Of a stretch of 64,000 nt of DNA, positions 10,220 to 21,059 are shown one piece after another. Origin of the DNA: Silurus meridionalis (Eukaryota; Chordata; Actinopteri; Siluriformes; Siluridae); the NCBI RefSeq assembly GCF_014805685.1, contig NC_060884.1, forward strand, positions 11,067,356 through 11,131,355, written 5' to 3'. Position numbers and translations under genes: made by a program. Under the pieces are notes generated by a model that saw only the letters and a program-made list of their open reading frames with translations, ran no database searches and was not told the DNA's origin. Position 1 is the stretch's first letter, and each line of letters starts with the position of its first letter.

Positions 10220-10710
10220 AAGTGTAAAGAAGCTTTTATTGCCATTTCAACTATATATACCTGACACAGTAAAATTAGACAATGTTTCACCAGAACCCTG
10301 GTGCTACATAAAACAACATAGAGCTACATTACATAACATACAGCTACATAACAGAAAACAAAGCCAAGGACTAAAGTTGTCCTAGCCACATAAAGTGCAT
10401 TGTGTGCAAACAGTGCAAGAAAAAAAAAAAACACATACTAGCATTGACCAATAAACCTACTGTATATACAGTACAATGTGCAAAAGAGAACTATAAACAA
10501 AAGTGTATTTATAAACATAAACATAGTTGTATGCAAATACAGCAAAAGCAGCAATCTATAGGTGCAAAACAGCATCTAAACAGTATAATATAATTAGAAT
10601 ATAATATTGGTGGTGCTGAAGACATTGATATGTATGAATTAAAATTAGCATTGAGTGTTTGTTTGAGATTAGGTTTGTAGCAACTCGGTAACACAAAATT
10701 GAGTAAGTGT

Positions 10711-10749
<39 letters not shown>

Positions 10750-10985
10750 TTTGGTACAGTTCAGTTCTGTGTGTTGAGGAGCCTGGTGGCTTGGAGGGAA
10801 AAAAGAACTGTTGCACAGTTTGGATGTGAGGGCCAAATGCTTCGGAAACTCTTTCCTGGTGGTAGGAGAGAGAGAAATGTGTATGAGGGGTGTGTGGGGT
10901 TGTCCACAATGCTGTTGGCTTTACGGATGAAGTGTGTGGTGTAAATGTCCATGATATAGGGGAGAGTGGGTGGTTGTGTGGGGTG
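10220..10985 (-). pseudogene. Rex1-like LINE 3' end (pol C-terminus and 3' UTR)
   Basis: The minus strand encodes MDIYTTHFIRKANSIVDNPTHPSYTF and then FRSIWPSHPNC and ATRLLNTQN (about 10760-10955). This is the C-terminal tail after the reverse transcriptase of Rex1/CR1-type fish LINEs. It is followed toward 10220 by an AT-rich 3' UTR ending in a GGCAATAAAAGCTTCTTT type terminus. A second frame carries LPSFTPHNHPLSP and FGPHIQTVQQFFF, showing frameshifts. A (GT)n array at 10707-10748 has expanded inside it. Everything upstream of the tail, including the catalytic domains, is missing. Confidence 0.7.
10707..10748. repeat. (GT)n microsatellite inside the LINE fragment
   Basis: GTGTGTATGTGT followed by an uninterrupted GT run, within the 3' UTR of the LINE at 10220-10985. 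Confidence 0.95.
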
Positions 10986-12642
10986 AAGGATGGCAGAGTT
11001 CTTTTTAGATTGACACTCAGTAGTAGCCTTATGCTCCTCTTTCTCAAGATGATTGATGATATGAGCTTCAGCTCACGACATCACTGCTGTTGAGTCACCT
11101 CTCAGAGGTAAATTAAGAAATTGTTCAAGATCAAGATGCTTACATCAACTTGCTTACAGTTAAGTTTAACAAATGTAATGTAAATAAAGCTTGTTCGCAA
11201 CCTGCAATGTGAGTGGGAATGTGCATGCAAGTTGGACTCTTGGGGTGAAATGAATCAACCTTTTCTTTCTTTCAGCAGCAGCTTAGGTGAGAAAAGAAGA
11301 CTCTGAAGTAAGCATACACCCTTCCCTTCGATGACAAGCATTCCAGACGACAAATGGCGCAGCATGAAATATTGATGGATGGCAAAAAATAGACCTCAGG
11401 CTGAAGGGAAAGAGACATGCCGCTGAGGGAGGGGACAATTTATGCTGGCCTAATTTACTCCAATCAATTGCACTACATCAGAGAGGCCATAGCAGGCTAA
11501 TGGCACCATGCCACACAATTAAGGAGTCAGGAAGCCGTGCTTATTTGAGGATTCATTCCTCATTAATAGTATAGCTGAGTGAGATGGTGATTGATGGCCC
11601 GTTGTTTTGGCCGCTGTTAGTTCCTTTCTGCAGCACAAGGGGGCTTTTCCAGGTCCATTTGAGCTAAAACCAGACAAAATCAGATTGAAAGGGCAAAGTG
11701 TAAATCTGGATATAATCATCACTGGAGATAATATACTCAGCATGTAATCTATTGTTGTAGATAGCATCTTAAGCTTAGATTGTGATTTTTATCACTTAAT
11801 TGTTGTCCCTACCAATGTTTTTGGTGTTCTAGCTGTCTACATCTGTTTCACTAAATGGAATCCATGATATGCCAATCGTCTATGTATTTCAGTGCATAAA
11901 CAAATAATGATTCCTAGTAAACCAAACGAACAAGCTAATATTCATGCAAGGAAATACATTTTTAATGTAGCACCATGCTGTGCATCTTGGGCAGAAAGCA
12001 GTAGCTGTAGACTAAAAACAAAAGCAGATACCTGAATCACAAACACCACTGGGTATCTTGCTGACGATTGTTTACACTGTACACACGCTCAGCCAATGCC
12101 CATTAGTTTTTGCCTTTGCCCTACAGGTACAGGTGACAGACATGGCTGATGAGCAAAGCGACTAAGAGAAACCCTCTGCTTCTCTTTCTCTTTTTTCCCT
12201 CTTTTTTTCAGTATCAAACCTTGTAATGGCTCCCAGCAAAGTGCAGTGAGATGAATAATTGATTCGGTGGGGGCAGGAAAGTATATGATGTAATATTCAC
12301 AGTTCATTGCACTGTGTAACTGGCCTTTGTGTCCGACACTCCCATTGGAAGAAGGAGAATTCTAGGAAACCCTTTTGCACTTGAAAGTTATAATGAGAGA
12401 GGGATGTAGGGAGCTAGTGTTCTCGAGTTTAAGAAAACTAATAGGTGTGCTAGTGTATTACCTAAGAGGGAGTTGTAAATGTTATTTGTGTGTTCAATTT
12501 AAATGCACATACTCTTCCTAGGTTCAAGAACAATTGCATTCATTGACTAACTTAGAACTCACCCACATGCTATCATGAATGGCCTGAGCTTATTTCAGTA
12601 TTGCAGGATTGCCCAATAAAGTATTCCCTAAAGTAGGGTCTT
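10986..12642. other. Gene-free stretch with a possible conserved non-coding element
   Basis: I recognise no coding region. Between about 11250 and 11560 the sequence is evenly complex, not simple repeat. It carries several homeodomain-type cores (CTAATTTA, CAATCAATTG, ACAATTAAGG). That texture is typical of vertebrate enhancers, but this is only a guess. Confidence 0.4.
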
Positions 12643-12747
12643 GGTGTGTGTGTGTGTGTGTGTGTGTGTGAGATGATCATCATGCCAGTCTGTGTCTGTA
12701 GAGAATTTATATGTATCTTCGTCTATTTTTTCCTCATTCTGTCTGTC

Positions 12748-12800
<53 letters not shown>
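12643..12800. repeat. Two (GT)n microsatellites
   Basis: GT runs at 12643-12670 and 12741-12800, the second led by GTCT units, separated by about 70 bp of unique sequence. Confidence 0.95.
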
Positions 12801-12804
<4 letters not shown>

Positions 12805-12995
12805 GTTCTTATATCTTTGTGGAGTATAAATTGTTTCAACCAGTTAACACTATGAAAAAAAGAAAAAGAAAAAGATTATTAAGGTTATAGCTAAGAGTAC
12901 AGCATGGTACTTTATGCTTTATATACAAATAATACAAAAAATAATAAAATATATATATATATATATATAATTTATTATTTTTATATTTGTATAAA

Positions 12996-14575
12996 CAGTG
13001 AGGAAAATAAGTATTTGAACACCCTGCTATTTTGCAAGTTCTCCCAATTACAAATCATGGAGGGGTCTGAAATTGCCAACGTAGGTGGTTGTCCACTGTG
13101 AGAGACATAATCTAAAAAAAAATCGATAAATCACAATAAATGATTTTTTTATAACTATTTATTTGTATGATACAGCTGCAAATAAATATTTGAACACCTG
13201 TCTATCAGCTAAAATTCTGACCCTCAAAGACCTGTTAGTCTGCCTTTAAAATGTCCACCTCCACTACATTTACTATCCTAAATTAGATGCACCTGTTTGA
13301 GGTCGTTAGCTGCATAAAGACACCTGTCCACCCCATACAATCAGTAAGAATCCAACTACTAACATGGCCAAGACCAAAAAGCTGTCCAAAGACACTAGAG
13401 ACAAAATTGTACACCTCCACAAGGCTGTAAAGGGCTACGGGGAAATTGCCAAGCAGCTTGGTGAAAAAAGGTCCACTGTTAGAGCAATCATTAGAAAATG
13501 GAAGAAGCTAAACATGACTGTCAGTCTCCCTCGGACTGGGGCTCCATGCAAGATCTCACCTCGTGGGGTCTCAATGATCCTAAGGAAGGTGAGAAATCAG
13601 CCCAGAACTACACGGGAGGAGCTGGTCAATGACCTGAAAAGAGCTGGGACCACCGTTTCCAAGGTTACTGTTGGTAATACACTAAGACGTCATGGTTTGA
13701 AATCATGCATGGCACGGAAGGTTCCCCTGCCTAAACCAGCACATGTCCAGGCACGTCTTAAGTTTGCCAATGACCATTTGGATGATCCAGAGGAGTCATG
13801 GGAGAAAGTCATGTGGTCAGATGAGACCAAAATAGAACTTTTGGGTCATAATTCCACTAAACGTGTTTGGAGGAAGAAGAATGATGAGTACCATCCCAAG
13901 AACACCATCCCTACTGTAAAGCATGGGGGTGGTAGCATCATGCTTTGGGGGTGTTTTTCTGCACATGGGACAGGGCGACTGCACTGTATTAAGGAGAGGA
14001 TGACCGGGGCCATGTATTGCGAGATTTTGGGGAACAACCTCCTTCCCTCAGGTAGAGCATTGAAGATGGGTTGAGGCTGGGTCTTCCAATATGACAATGA
14101 CCCGAAGCACACAGACAGGATAACCAAGGAGTGGCTCTGTAAGAAGCATATCAAGGTTCTGGCGTGGCCTAGCCAGTCTCCAGACCTAAATCCAATAGAG
14201 ACTCTTTGGAGGGAGCTCAAACTCCGTGTTTCTCAGCGACAGGCCAGAAACCTGACTGATCTAGAGAAGATCTGTGTGGAGGAGTGGGCCAAAATCCCTC
14301 CTGCAGTGTGAAACCGTTTGACCTCTGTAATTGCAAACAAAGGCTGCTGTACCAAATATTAACATTGACTTTCTCAGGTGTTCAAATACTTATTTGCAGC
14401 TGTATCATACAAATAAATAGTTAAAAAATCATACATTGTGATTTCTGGATTTTTTTTAGATTATGTCTCTCACAGTGGACATGCACCTACGATGACAATT
14501 TCAGACCCCTCCATGATTTCTAAGTGGGAGAACTTGCAAAATAGCTGGGTGTTCAAATACTTATTTTCCTCACTG
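12996..14575 (+). mobile_element. Tc1-like DNA transposon with IR/DR ends (Tc1-A)
   Basis: A full-length Tc1/mariner element of about 1.58 kb. The inverted repeats are about 200 bp each (12996-13200 and 14376-14575) and start CAGTGAGG. Each contains an outer and an inner direct repeat (AAATAAGTATTTGAACAC at about 13006 and AAATAAATATTTGAACAC at about 13180), the IR/DR layout of Sleeping Beauty-type elements, where transposase binds four sites. The right flank has the expected TA; the left flank reads AA, so one copy of the TA target has mutated. The single transposase gene has two stops, so the copy is not autonomous. Confidence 0.93.
13364..14362 (+). pseudogene. Tc1-A transposase, two in-frame stops
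   Basis: Translation from the ATG at 13364 stays in one frame to a natural stop at 14360-14362, about 332 codons, near the usual 340 for Tc1. Residues 1-120 form the paired helix-turn-helix DNA-binding domain ([33 protein letters not shown]). The DDE catalytic triad is present as DD34E: D153 in WSDETK, D244 in QYDNDPKH and E279 in NPIETLW, with the [12 protein letters not shown] motif between. Premature TGA codons lie at 14072-14074 (where a tryptophan is expected) and 14309-14311. The enzyme would cut and paste at TA dinucleotides in the nucleus. There are no frameshifts, so decay is light. Confidence 0.93.
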
Positions 14576-15060
14576 TATATACAATGTTAATATAAATAAA
14601 TAATGGATATACGTTAATATAAAAAATATAATACAAAAATATACTATTATAAGTAAACTGTAATGTATTATGCTTTATTATTAATTGTCAGTGGAAGGTC
14701 CTCTTGAGACAAGTGTTTGTGTGTCTGTTTGTGCTAGCGTACATGCCACTCTGCAGTACGCAACTGTTGTCTGGGGTTTGACAGCATGTGAGTAAGCTTG
14801 CTTTCTGCCTGGCCAGATGCAGCTTTTGTAATCGTATTACCTGTGGAGGTCTCATTAATTTCAGTCACTCCTCTTTTAGAGAGCAGTGGAACAGGAAGGA
14901 AATTATGTCTCATTACATTAAAAAAAATATCTCTGTAGTGCTCTGAGTGAAGTCCTATTATAGGTCAGGGTGTATTGGAAAATATTCAGAGCTACCCCAT
15001 TTTCATTTTAAGTTATTTCCTGCATGGCCTTTTTCCACCAAAGCACTGAAAACAGAGAAT
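14576..15060. other. Gene-free stretch
   Basis: AT-rich sequence directly after Tc1-A, then unique sequence without recognisable coding potential. Confidence 0.5.
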
Positions 15061-15247
15061 GTCTCCAGGTTACGTATGTAACAATGGTTTCCAGAGGAAA
15101 TGAGACACTGCATCAAAAAACGCTTTGGGAACGATTCTGCATTGTCCATCCTCTAAATCGTGTGTCTAATCAGTCCAATGAAAAGCACGGCATCACCGGC
15201 AAGGTGACATCACTACCAGGAAGCCATACCGGGACATGTTCTCAGAG
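15061..15247 (+). repeat. Lone DIRS terminal repeat
   Basis: TCTCCAGGTTACGTATGTAAC followed by ACGCTTTGGGAACG and GGTGACATCAC matches the outer end and ITR of the DIRS copies here. It is closest to the ITR at 50030-50285. No DIRS genes are attached: a Rex1-like LINE starts at its inner edge. The CRE has decayed (TGACATCA). Confidence 0.75.
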
Positions 15248-15261
15248 CATGTGCTGGACAA

Positions 15262-16330
15262 ATGGTACAGGTTTATACTGATATTTTCAACCTGTCACTG
15301 GCCCAAGCCACAGTTCCTACATGCCTGAAGACCACTACCATCATACCTATGCCTAAGCACTCAGCTGCCAAATGCCTAAAAGACTTTTGCCCAGTTGCAG
15401 TCACCCCCATTGCTATGAAGTGCTTCGAGAAACTGGTCCTGAATCACCTCACTGCAGGCCTACCACCTACACTGGACCCACACCAGTTTGCCTATCACCC
15501 GAACAGGTCAACAGACGATGCAGTTTCCACAGCTCTTCATTCAGCTCTTACCCACCTGGATAAAAGCAACACCTACAACCTCTGCATTCAATAAAGTCCT
15601 CCCCACTGTAGCTTAGTGACCTGGGTATCTGCACCTCCACTTGCAGATTGATTCTGGACTTTCTCACCAATAGACAACAATCTGTTAGGTTGGGAAACCA
15701 GGTATCCTCAACCCTCATTCTGAACACTGGCATCCCGCATTGCTGTGTTCTGAGCCCACTACTCTACTCCCTCTTCACCCACAATTGTGCTCCTCTGTAT
15801 AACTCCAACATCTTCATCAAGTATGCAGATGACACCACCGTGGTCATCGGTCACCGAGATCCGTAATCTGGCAGCATGGTGTGCCACCAACAACCTGACC
15901 CTCAATGCCACAAAGACCAAAGAGCTCATTGTGGACTTTCGGAAATCCAACAGCAGGAGACATCTACCAGACAACATCAATGGAACTGAGGTAAAGCGAG
16001 TCTCCAGCTTTAAGTTCCTGGAAGAGCACATCTCTGAGGATCTGTCCTGGCAGCAGAACACGTCAGCTCTGGTTAAAAAAGCACAACAATGCATGTACTT
16101 CTTGAGAAGTCTAAGAAATCTCATCTGTCCCCAGGGATTTTAACGAGTTTCTACCGCTGCATCATTGAGAGCATCCTGACCAACCCCATCACCGTATGGT
16201 ACGGAGGCTCCACTGTGTGTAAAGGTAAAGCCCTGCAAAGGGTGGTCAAAACTACAGGAACTTACGCACCAGAACCAGCAGGTTCAGGGACAGCTTTTTT
16301 CCATCCACCATCACACTACTGAACTCTACA
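15262..16330 (+). pseudogene. Rex1-like reverse transcriptase, frameshifted
   Basis: Frames read in order [15 protein letters not shown] and [12 protein letters not shown], then [17 protein letters not shown], then [17 protein letters not shown] at 15262-15592. The strand then shifts to [34 protein letters not shown] and the active site KYADDTTVV at 15648-15866. It shifts again to LTLNATKTKELIVDFRKS, VSSFKFLEEHIS and MYFLRSLRNL at 15870-16140. The FSSAFNT catalytic segment expected near 15595 is deleted. The final part has ILTNPITVWYGGS and ALQRVVKTT. The protein would prime cDNA synthesis at nicked target DNA. Two or more frameshifts make it non-functional. Confidence 0.85.
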
Positions 16331-16498
16331 CTACACCGCTAGACCACTACAAAAAAAAAAAACGACAAAACAAAACACTGTATATAACCTCTGTACAGTA
16401 CATGTACATATTACATAGTATACCTTTATATATTCTGCCCAATATTTCACATTCATTTATGTGTATATACCGTATATATACACATAAATAAATATAAC

Positions 16499-16575
<77 letters not shown>
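16499..16575. repeat. (AT)n microsatellite
   Basis: About 37 AT units inside the 3' UTR of the Rex1-like LINE. Confidence 0.97.
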
Positions 16576-16577
<2 letters not shown>

Positions 16578-16975
16578 TAGATTGGTTATTCAGCTTGCTA
16601 ACTCAATAATGCAATTAAATGCAATAATCTTGTAGTCTTGTAACCTTTTACTTCTGCACATTCCTCTTCAATGCCATAGCCTTAGAACCATTTCTGTAAT
16701 TCTGTAATTTATAATGATGTCCACACATCTCTGTACTGTAATAACCTTTATATGTACGCCTTTATATTTATTCACTGTACTCCTGTATGTCCACACATCT
16801 CTGCACTGTTATAGCCTTTATATTTATTCACTGTATATGCTTTCATATATACCACTTGCTGTAAATATGCTAGATATTTATCTGCACTTTTGCACGACTG
16901 CTACATTTTGCACTTCTGGTAGATGCCAAACTGCATTTCGTTGCTGTGTACCTGTACAATGCAATGACAATAAAG

Positions 16976-17042
16976 ATCTATCTATCTATCTATCTATCCA
17001 TCCATCCATCCATCCATCCATCCATCCATCCATCCATCCATC
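16976..17042. repeat. Compound (CTAT)n(CATC)n microsatellite
   Basis: Four CTAT units pass directly into about twelve CATC units. It is the tail of the LINE ending at 16975. It gives a long Ile-His-Pro-Ser frame that is not a gene. Confidence 0.95.
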
Positions 17043-17629
17043 ATGTGGGAAACGTAGTAACAGCAAACAAAGCTTTATTTAACTCAAAGGCAGAGCCAAC
17101 ACAAATACCTGCGTTCGCAGGGATAATCCGGTGGTGCGCTTCGAAAGCGCGGTCCACAAAGTCTCGAACTGAAAAGAGGCAGTTCGTAAATATAATCCTA
17201 ATGGAGGAATCCGAGAGAAAGGAAAGTAATGTCCCAGGTGCGCCTGGAAAGAAACGCGGTCCACAATGTCTGAGTCGGAACCCGAGTCGTGGAAGTAATA
17301 TCCATGGCGCACCTGGAAAGAGGCACAGTCCACGCGAAGAGAGAGAGAGTCTGAGTTGAACGGTAGGTAGCGGGGATAAGCATACGCGAACACACACCAA
17401 CACGAACACACAGGAACATACATGAAGGTGCATGAACGTGCAATAACGGACCCGGAGTGTGGGTGAATGTAGGTGGTGTGATGAGCGATTGAATAAGCCT
17501 CAGGTGTTCTCAATGAAGCCCGTTTGCGAGAAGCTCCATGTGGGTGGGGCACGCATGTGAGAAGGAGCAGGGCATTCCCCGAAGCACCGAGGCATGACAG
17601 CTGCCGAAGGGGGCGTGGCTGAGGGATTC

Positions 17630-17634
<5 letters not shown>
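17043..17634 (-). mobile_element. LTR-like block (possible solo LTR), flanked by microsatellites
   Basis: Read on the minus strand it starts GTCAGGAATCCCTCAGCCACGCCC, close in layout to the solo LTR at 31243 (TGTCAGGGATTCCCC...CCACGCCC). It ends with an AATAAA signal near 17070-17080 followed by a short GT-rich tail. It contains internal imperfect repeats of about 64 bp (GCGCCTGGAAAGA...GTCCAC at about 17234 and 17298). No target-site duplication is seen because both flanks are microsatellite. No coding motif is present; open frames here are likely spurious. It could instead be an unrelated repeat. Confidence 0.4.

Positions 17635-17672
<38 letters not shown>
17635..17672. repeat. (CT)n-(CTAT)n microsatellite
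   Basis: CT units pass into CTATCTATCTA. The Tc1-C element has inserted at a TA in this run, and the CTAT units resume at 18677-18692. Confidence 0.9.
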
Positions 17673-18676
17673 CAGTGCCCTCCACAATTATTGGCACCCC
17701 TGTTTAAGATGTGGTCGTGGACTTCTAAAAATTCTCCTTTTTTTTAAAAACAACATAGAACCCAAATGCAAAAAAAGAGAAAAATCCAACCTTTCATTTA
17801 AGTACATAACTTTGGTGGTAAAAAAAATCATACATTTAGAAAAAAAAAAAAACTTGAAATCATGTGTCCCACAATTATTGGCACCCCTAACAATTCCTCT
17901 GAAAATTTTAAATTTTTTTTTTTTTTAATATATTTTTCTGTAGTTGCTAAGGTTGGTCAGGGTATCTAGGGACTTTTAATTAGTAGTTCATGATTTCCTG
18001 TTTCCCTGGGGTATAAATATGACGTTACACAGAGGCCTAATTCTCTTACCCATTTGTCAACATGGCAAAGACAAGAGAACACACCATTCAAGTAAGGCAG
18101 ATGTGTGTCGACCTTCATAAGGCAGGCAATGGCTACTAGAAAATAGCCACTTGCCTTAACTTGCCGGTATCTACAGTCAGAGGAATCATTAAGAAGTTTA
18201 AAACAACTGGAACAGTGACAAACAAGGCTGGAAGAGGTCCCAAGTTTATCTTGCCACAACGCACAGTGAGGAGGATGGTAAGAGAAGTAAAAAAAATTCC
18301 CAAGCTCACCGTCACAGAATTGCATCAAAGAGTGGCATCTTGGGGTCACAGAGTCTCCAAAACAACCATCAGACGCTCTCTACATGCCAACAAGCTGTTT
18401 GGGAGGCATGCAAGGAAAAAGCCTTTTCTCACTGATGATTTTTCAGAGGAATTGTTAGGGGTGCCAATAATTGTGGGACACATGATTTCAAGTTATTTAT
18501 TTTTTTTTCTAAATGTATGATTTTTTTTTTACCACCAAAGTTATGTACTTAAATGAAAGGTTGGATTTTTCTCTTTTTTTGCATTTGGGTTCTATGTTGT
18601 TTTAAAAAAAAGGAGACTTTTTAGAAGTCCACGACCACATCTTAAACAGGGGTGCCAATAATTGTGGAGGGCACTG
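17673..18676 (+). mobile_element. Internally deleted Tc1-like transposon (Tc1-C)
   Basis: A 1004-bp element bounded by CAGTGCCCTCCACAATTATTGG and its inverse. It is flanked by TA on both sides within a CTAT microsatellite. The inverted repeats are about 240 bp (17673-17914 and about 18436-18676). Each contains two direct copies of CACAATTATTGGCACCCCT (outer and inner), an IR/DR layout. Only the N-terminal third of the transposase gene is left, so it is a non-autonomous deletion derivative that could move only with a helper transposase. Confidence 0.92.
18062..18435 (+). pseudogene. Tc1-C transposase N-terminus
   Basis: From the ATG at 18062 the frame reads MAKTREHTIQV, then LHKAGNGY and a TAG stop at 18137-18139. 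It continues with LPVSTVRGIIKKF, TGTVTNKAGRGPKF and TVTELHQRVASWGHRVSKTTIRRSLH. This is the paired helix-turn-helix DNA-binding domain (about 125 residues). The frame then enters the right inverted repeat at KKPFLT, so the whole DDE catalytic domain has been deleted. Such a fragment might at most bind the element ends. Confidence 0.88.
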
Positions 18677-18694
18677 TATCTATCTATCTATCGG

Positions 18695-19260
18695 CACCTT
18701 GGTCAAAGGCTCAAAGAAAGGCTCCGACAGGGCCTCTAAGACAATTGCAGGGTCCTATGCAGACACTCTTGGCATACGACTTTTGGATTGAAGAATGTTT
18801 TTTACCACCTCGGTGGAGAGGCCAGCAGCTAGGAGCTATGCCCTCCTCAGAGGCCACAGCCACAGCCTCCACAGCTCTGGGCAGTAGTGTATTACTGTAC
18901 CACCTTCCTAGATAGAAAAAAAAAGCTCCCACCTGAGAGGAATCTTCCAGGGAGGTTGTTTCAGAATGGATACCAGATCCGCAAACCATGGCCTGCCCAA
19001 CCACTGCAGGTCCTCCAGGAGGAGGCGGACTCCGTCCCAGTAAACTCTCTACAGACTCCCAGGAGCAGCATGACAAGGGGTAAGGCATACAGGCGTGGCC
19101 TCTGCCATAGCTTGGAGGCAGTGACATGGGTTGTAAAAAGCGCTTGTCGAACCTACTGGATGGGCGAGGTTTCTGCTGATTGGCCGGCCAGTCTATTTCA
19201 AGCTTGATGACAGCATGGGCCACAACCTCTAACAGCTCCTTAATAAAGACGGCGGGCACT
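18695..19260 (-). pseudogene. DIRS fragment with gag joined to recombinase region (DIRS-6)
   Basis: On the minus strand the upper part encodes a Gag N-terminus (ELLEVVAHAVIKLEIDWPAN, then FDKRFLQP, about 19150-19250). Directly after it come sequences from the reverse transcriptase/recombinase overlap (QAMVCGSG, then EAVAVASEEG, and HRGGKKHSSIQK, about 18700-19010). The reverse transcriptase and RNase H are missing, so this is a large internal deletion. No ITR is attached. Its lower edge abuts the CTAT run next to Tc1-C. Confidence 0.75.
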
Positions 19261-19698
19261 TTTAGAAGCAGTGACCTACATTTACAATTTGACTGGCAAA
19301 ACAAGTTTGACTGGCAAAACATGTCTGTAGCATGCTGCACACGTTAATACATCTTAGTTAGACTTTTTTATTCCTACGGAGGAAGAGAAATTTATTTGGT
19401 CTCGGACTACTTAAATATCCATTTTCAAGAAAAGCTAGACATTGGGAGGAGAGGTTGGCCAACCCTGAAGCTAGCTAGCTTGTCTCAGCACGGGAAAGGG
19501 TTTGTTCGCCACTTCCAAACCAGTAAATATGAGCTTTACCACTGGCTAACAGCCTCTGAGAAACAGTGCAAATTATGAGCATGCATCTCTGGTGAGTAGG
19601 TTGTATTTTATTTACATTTTTATGTTTTTGTCATGTTATTAGACAAAAATTGATTCTGAACTGCTGCAGATGATGTACATGCCACAGTTGCGGTGGTA

Positions 19699-20640
19699 GT
19701 GTACATTTACATTTACATTTGTGGCATTTAGCAGACGCCCTTATCCAGAAGTTCATTCCACCACCTCGGTGCCAGAACAGAGAAGAGCCTTGAAGTGTAC
19801 TTACCTCTCATTCTGAGAGAAGTAGGTACCAGTCGAGCAGTGCTGGAGGATCTCAGACAGCGTGGTGCAGTGCGAGATGTGATGAGGTCACTGAGGTAAG
19901 ATGGTGCTGGTCCATTTTTGGTCTTGTAGGCAAGCATCAGTGTTTTGAATCTGATACGTGCAGCTACTGGAAGCCAGTGAAGGGAGCGCAGCAGTGGGGT
20001 GGTGTGGGAAAACTTGGGCTGATTGAACACAAGTCGTGCAGCTGCGTTTTGGATCATTTGCAGTGGACGAATAGCATTCAGGGGAAGACCTGACAGCAGA
20101 GAGTTGCAGTAGTCAAGTCTTGAAATGACAAGAGACTGAACAAGCATCTGGGCAGCCTGTATGGACAGAAATTGTCGAATCCTTTGGATGTTATAGAGAA
20201 GAAATCGACAAGAACGAGCAACATTAGCGACATGTGGGAAAAAAGACAGTTCATTGTCCATAGTTACCCCAAGGTTACGAGCAGTGGCTGAAGGGGAGAG
20301 CAGAGAGTCATGAAGTGTTATTTGGAGATCTTGACCTGGAGATGAATCACCTGGGATGATCAGCAGTTCTGTTTTGCTGGGGTTGAGTTTTAGTTGGTGA
20401 GCACTCATCCATAAAGATATGTCTGACAAGCATGCTGAGATCCGAGCGGAAGCTGTGGTGTCTGATGGAGGGAAAGAAAAGATGAGTTGAGTGTCATCTG
20501 CATAGCAGTGATAAGAAAACCCATGTGAGGATATGACTTCACCAATGGCGTGGGTATAGAGGGAGAAAAGGAGGGGACCAAGTACAGAGCCTTGTGTAGA
20601 GGTTTGGAGTCTTAACTGGGTTTCTTGCTTTAGTAAAAAT
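19699..20640 (-). pseudogene. L2-like LINE 3' half (reverse transcriptase and 3' tail)
   Basis: Read on the minus strand, [21 protein letters not shown] and the active site CYADDTQL lie at about 20455-20600. They are followed without a visible stop by [83 protein letters not shown], and [20 protein letters not shown], ending at 19728. The 3' end carries GGGCGTCTGCTAAATGCCAC and an (AAATGT)n tail at about 19699-19740, typical of fish L2/CR1-type LINEs. The endonuclease and the first part of the reverse transcriptase are truncated. The open frame suggests a fairly recent copy. Confidence 0.85.
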
Positions 20641-21059
20641 GGTATTCACCCTCCATATGTGAAATGCCTTTCTCTCTGTATTGCCACGTGTTGTTGTATT
20701 GCATTTTTGTATAGTATTGATGGTTTCTATAATTGTGACGGATAGTGGCAGTATTAAAAGGTGGATTAAGTCGGGTAAGTCCCCACTGAGGGGCCAGGTA
20801 CCAAATGCATGGCCTGCCACTGATATATATTACCATACTTGGTCTGCAGTAAGCAAAAGAATAAAAAAAAAATTATTGTACAATAACAGTGTATTTAAGC
20901 TTGTATCAATCATTTAATCAACATATATTTCTTTATAGATTAAATTTGGTATTAAGGACATTGCTTAATATAATAATCAATTCAAATATATTACATTGCG
21001 TAATTGATGATATAGAAGTCACCCACTGGTACTCAAATTAAGAGGTAAACACAAAGGCA

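Larger units (their letters stand above)
15248..16984 (+). mobile_element. Rex1-like LINE, 5'-truncated, with 3' end
   Basis: Reverse transcriptase-coding sequence (15262-16320) is followed by an AT-rich 3' UTR. It ends in TGCATTTCGTTGCTGTG, then CAATGACAATAAAGATCTATC, the characteristic Rex1-type terminus, which runs into an (ATCT)n tail at 16976. The endonuclease half is absent. The 5' edge abuts a DIRS ITR, so it probably inserted into or recombined with that element. An (AT)n array has grown within the UTR at 16499-16575. Confidence 0.8.

Noticed and set aside
8888..10394. Open frames rich in Leu-Ser, Cys-Val or Thr-His
   Set aside because: They are translations of CT, GT and AC dinucleotide arrays, with no sequence identity outside the repeat.
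10402..10593. Lys-rich small open frame
   Set aside because: It lies in the antisense of a LINE 3' UTR and is created by A-rich sequence.
16976..17042. Possible CRISPR-like or minisatellite array
   Set aside because: It is a simple tetranucleotide run with no spacers; CRISPR is not expected in vertebrate DNA.
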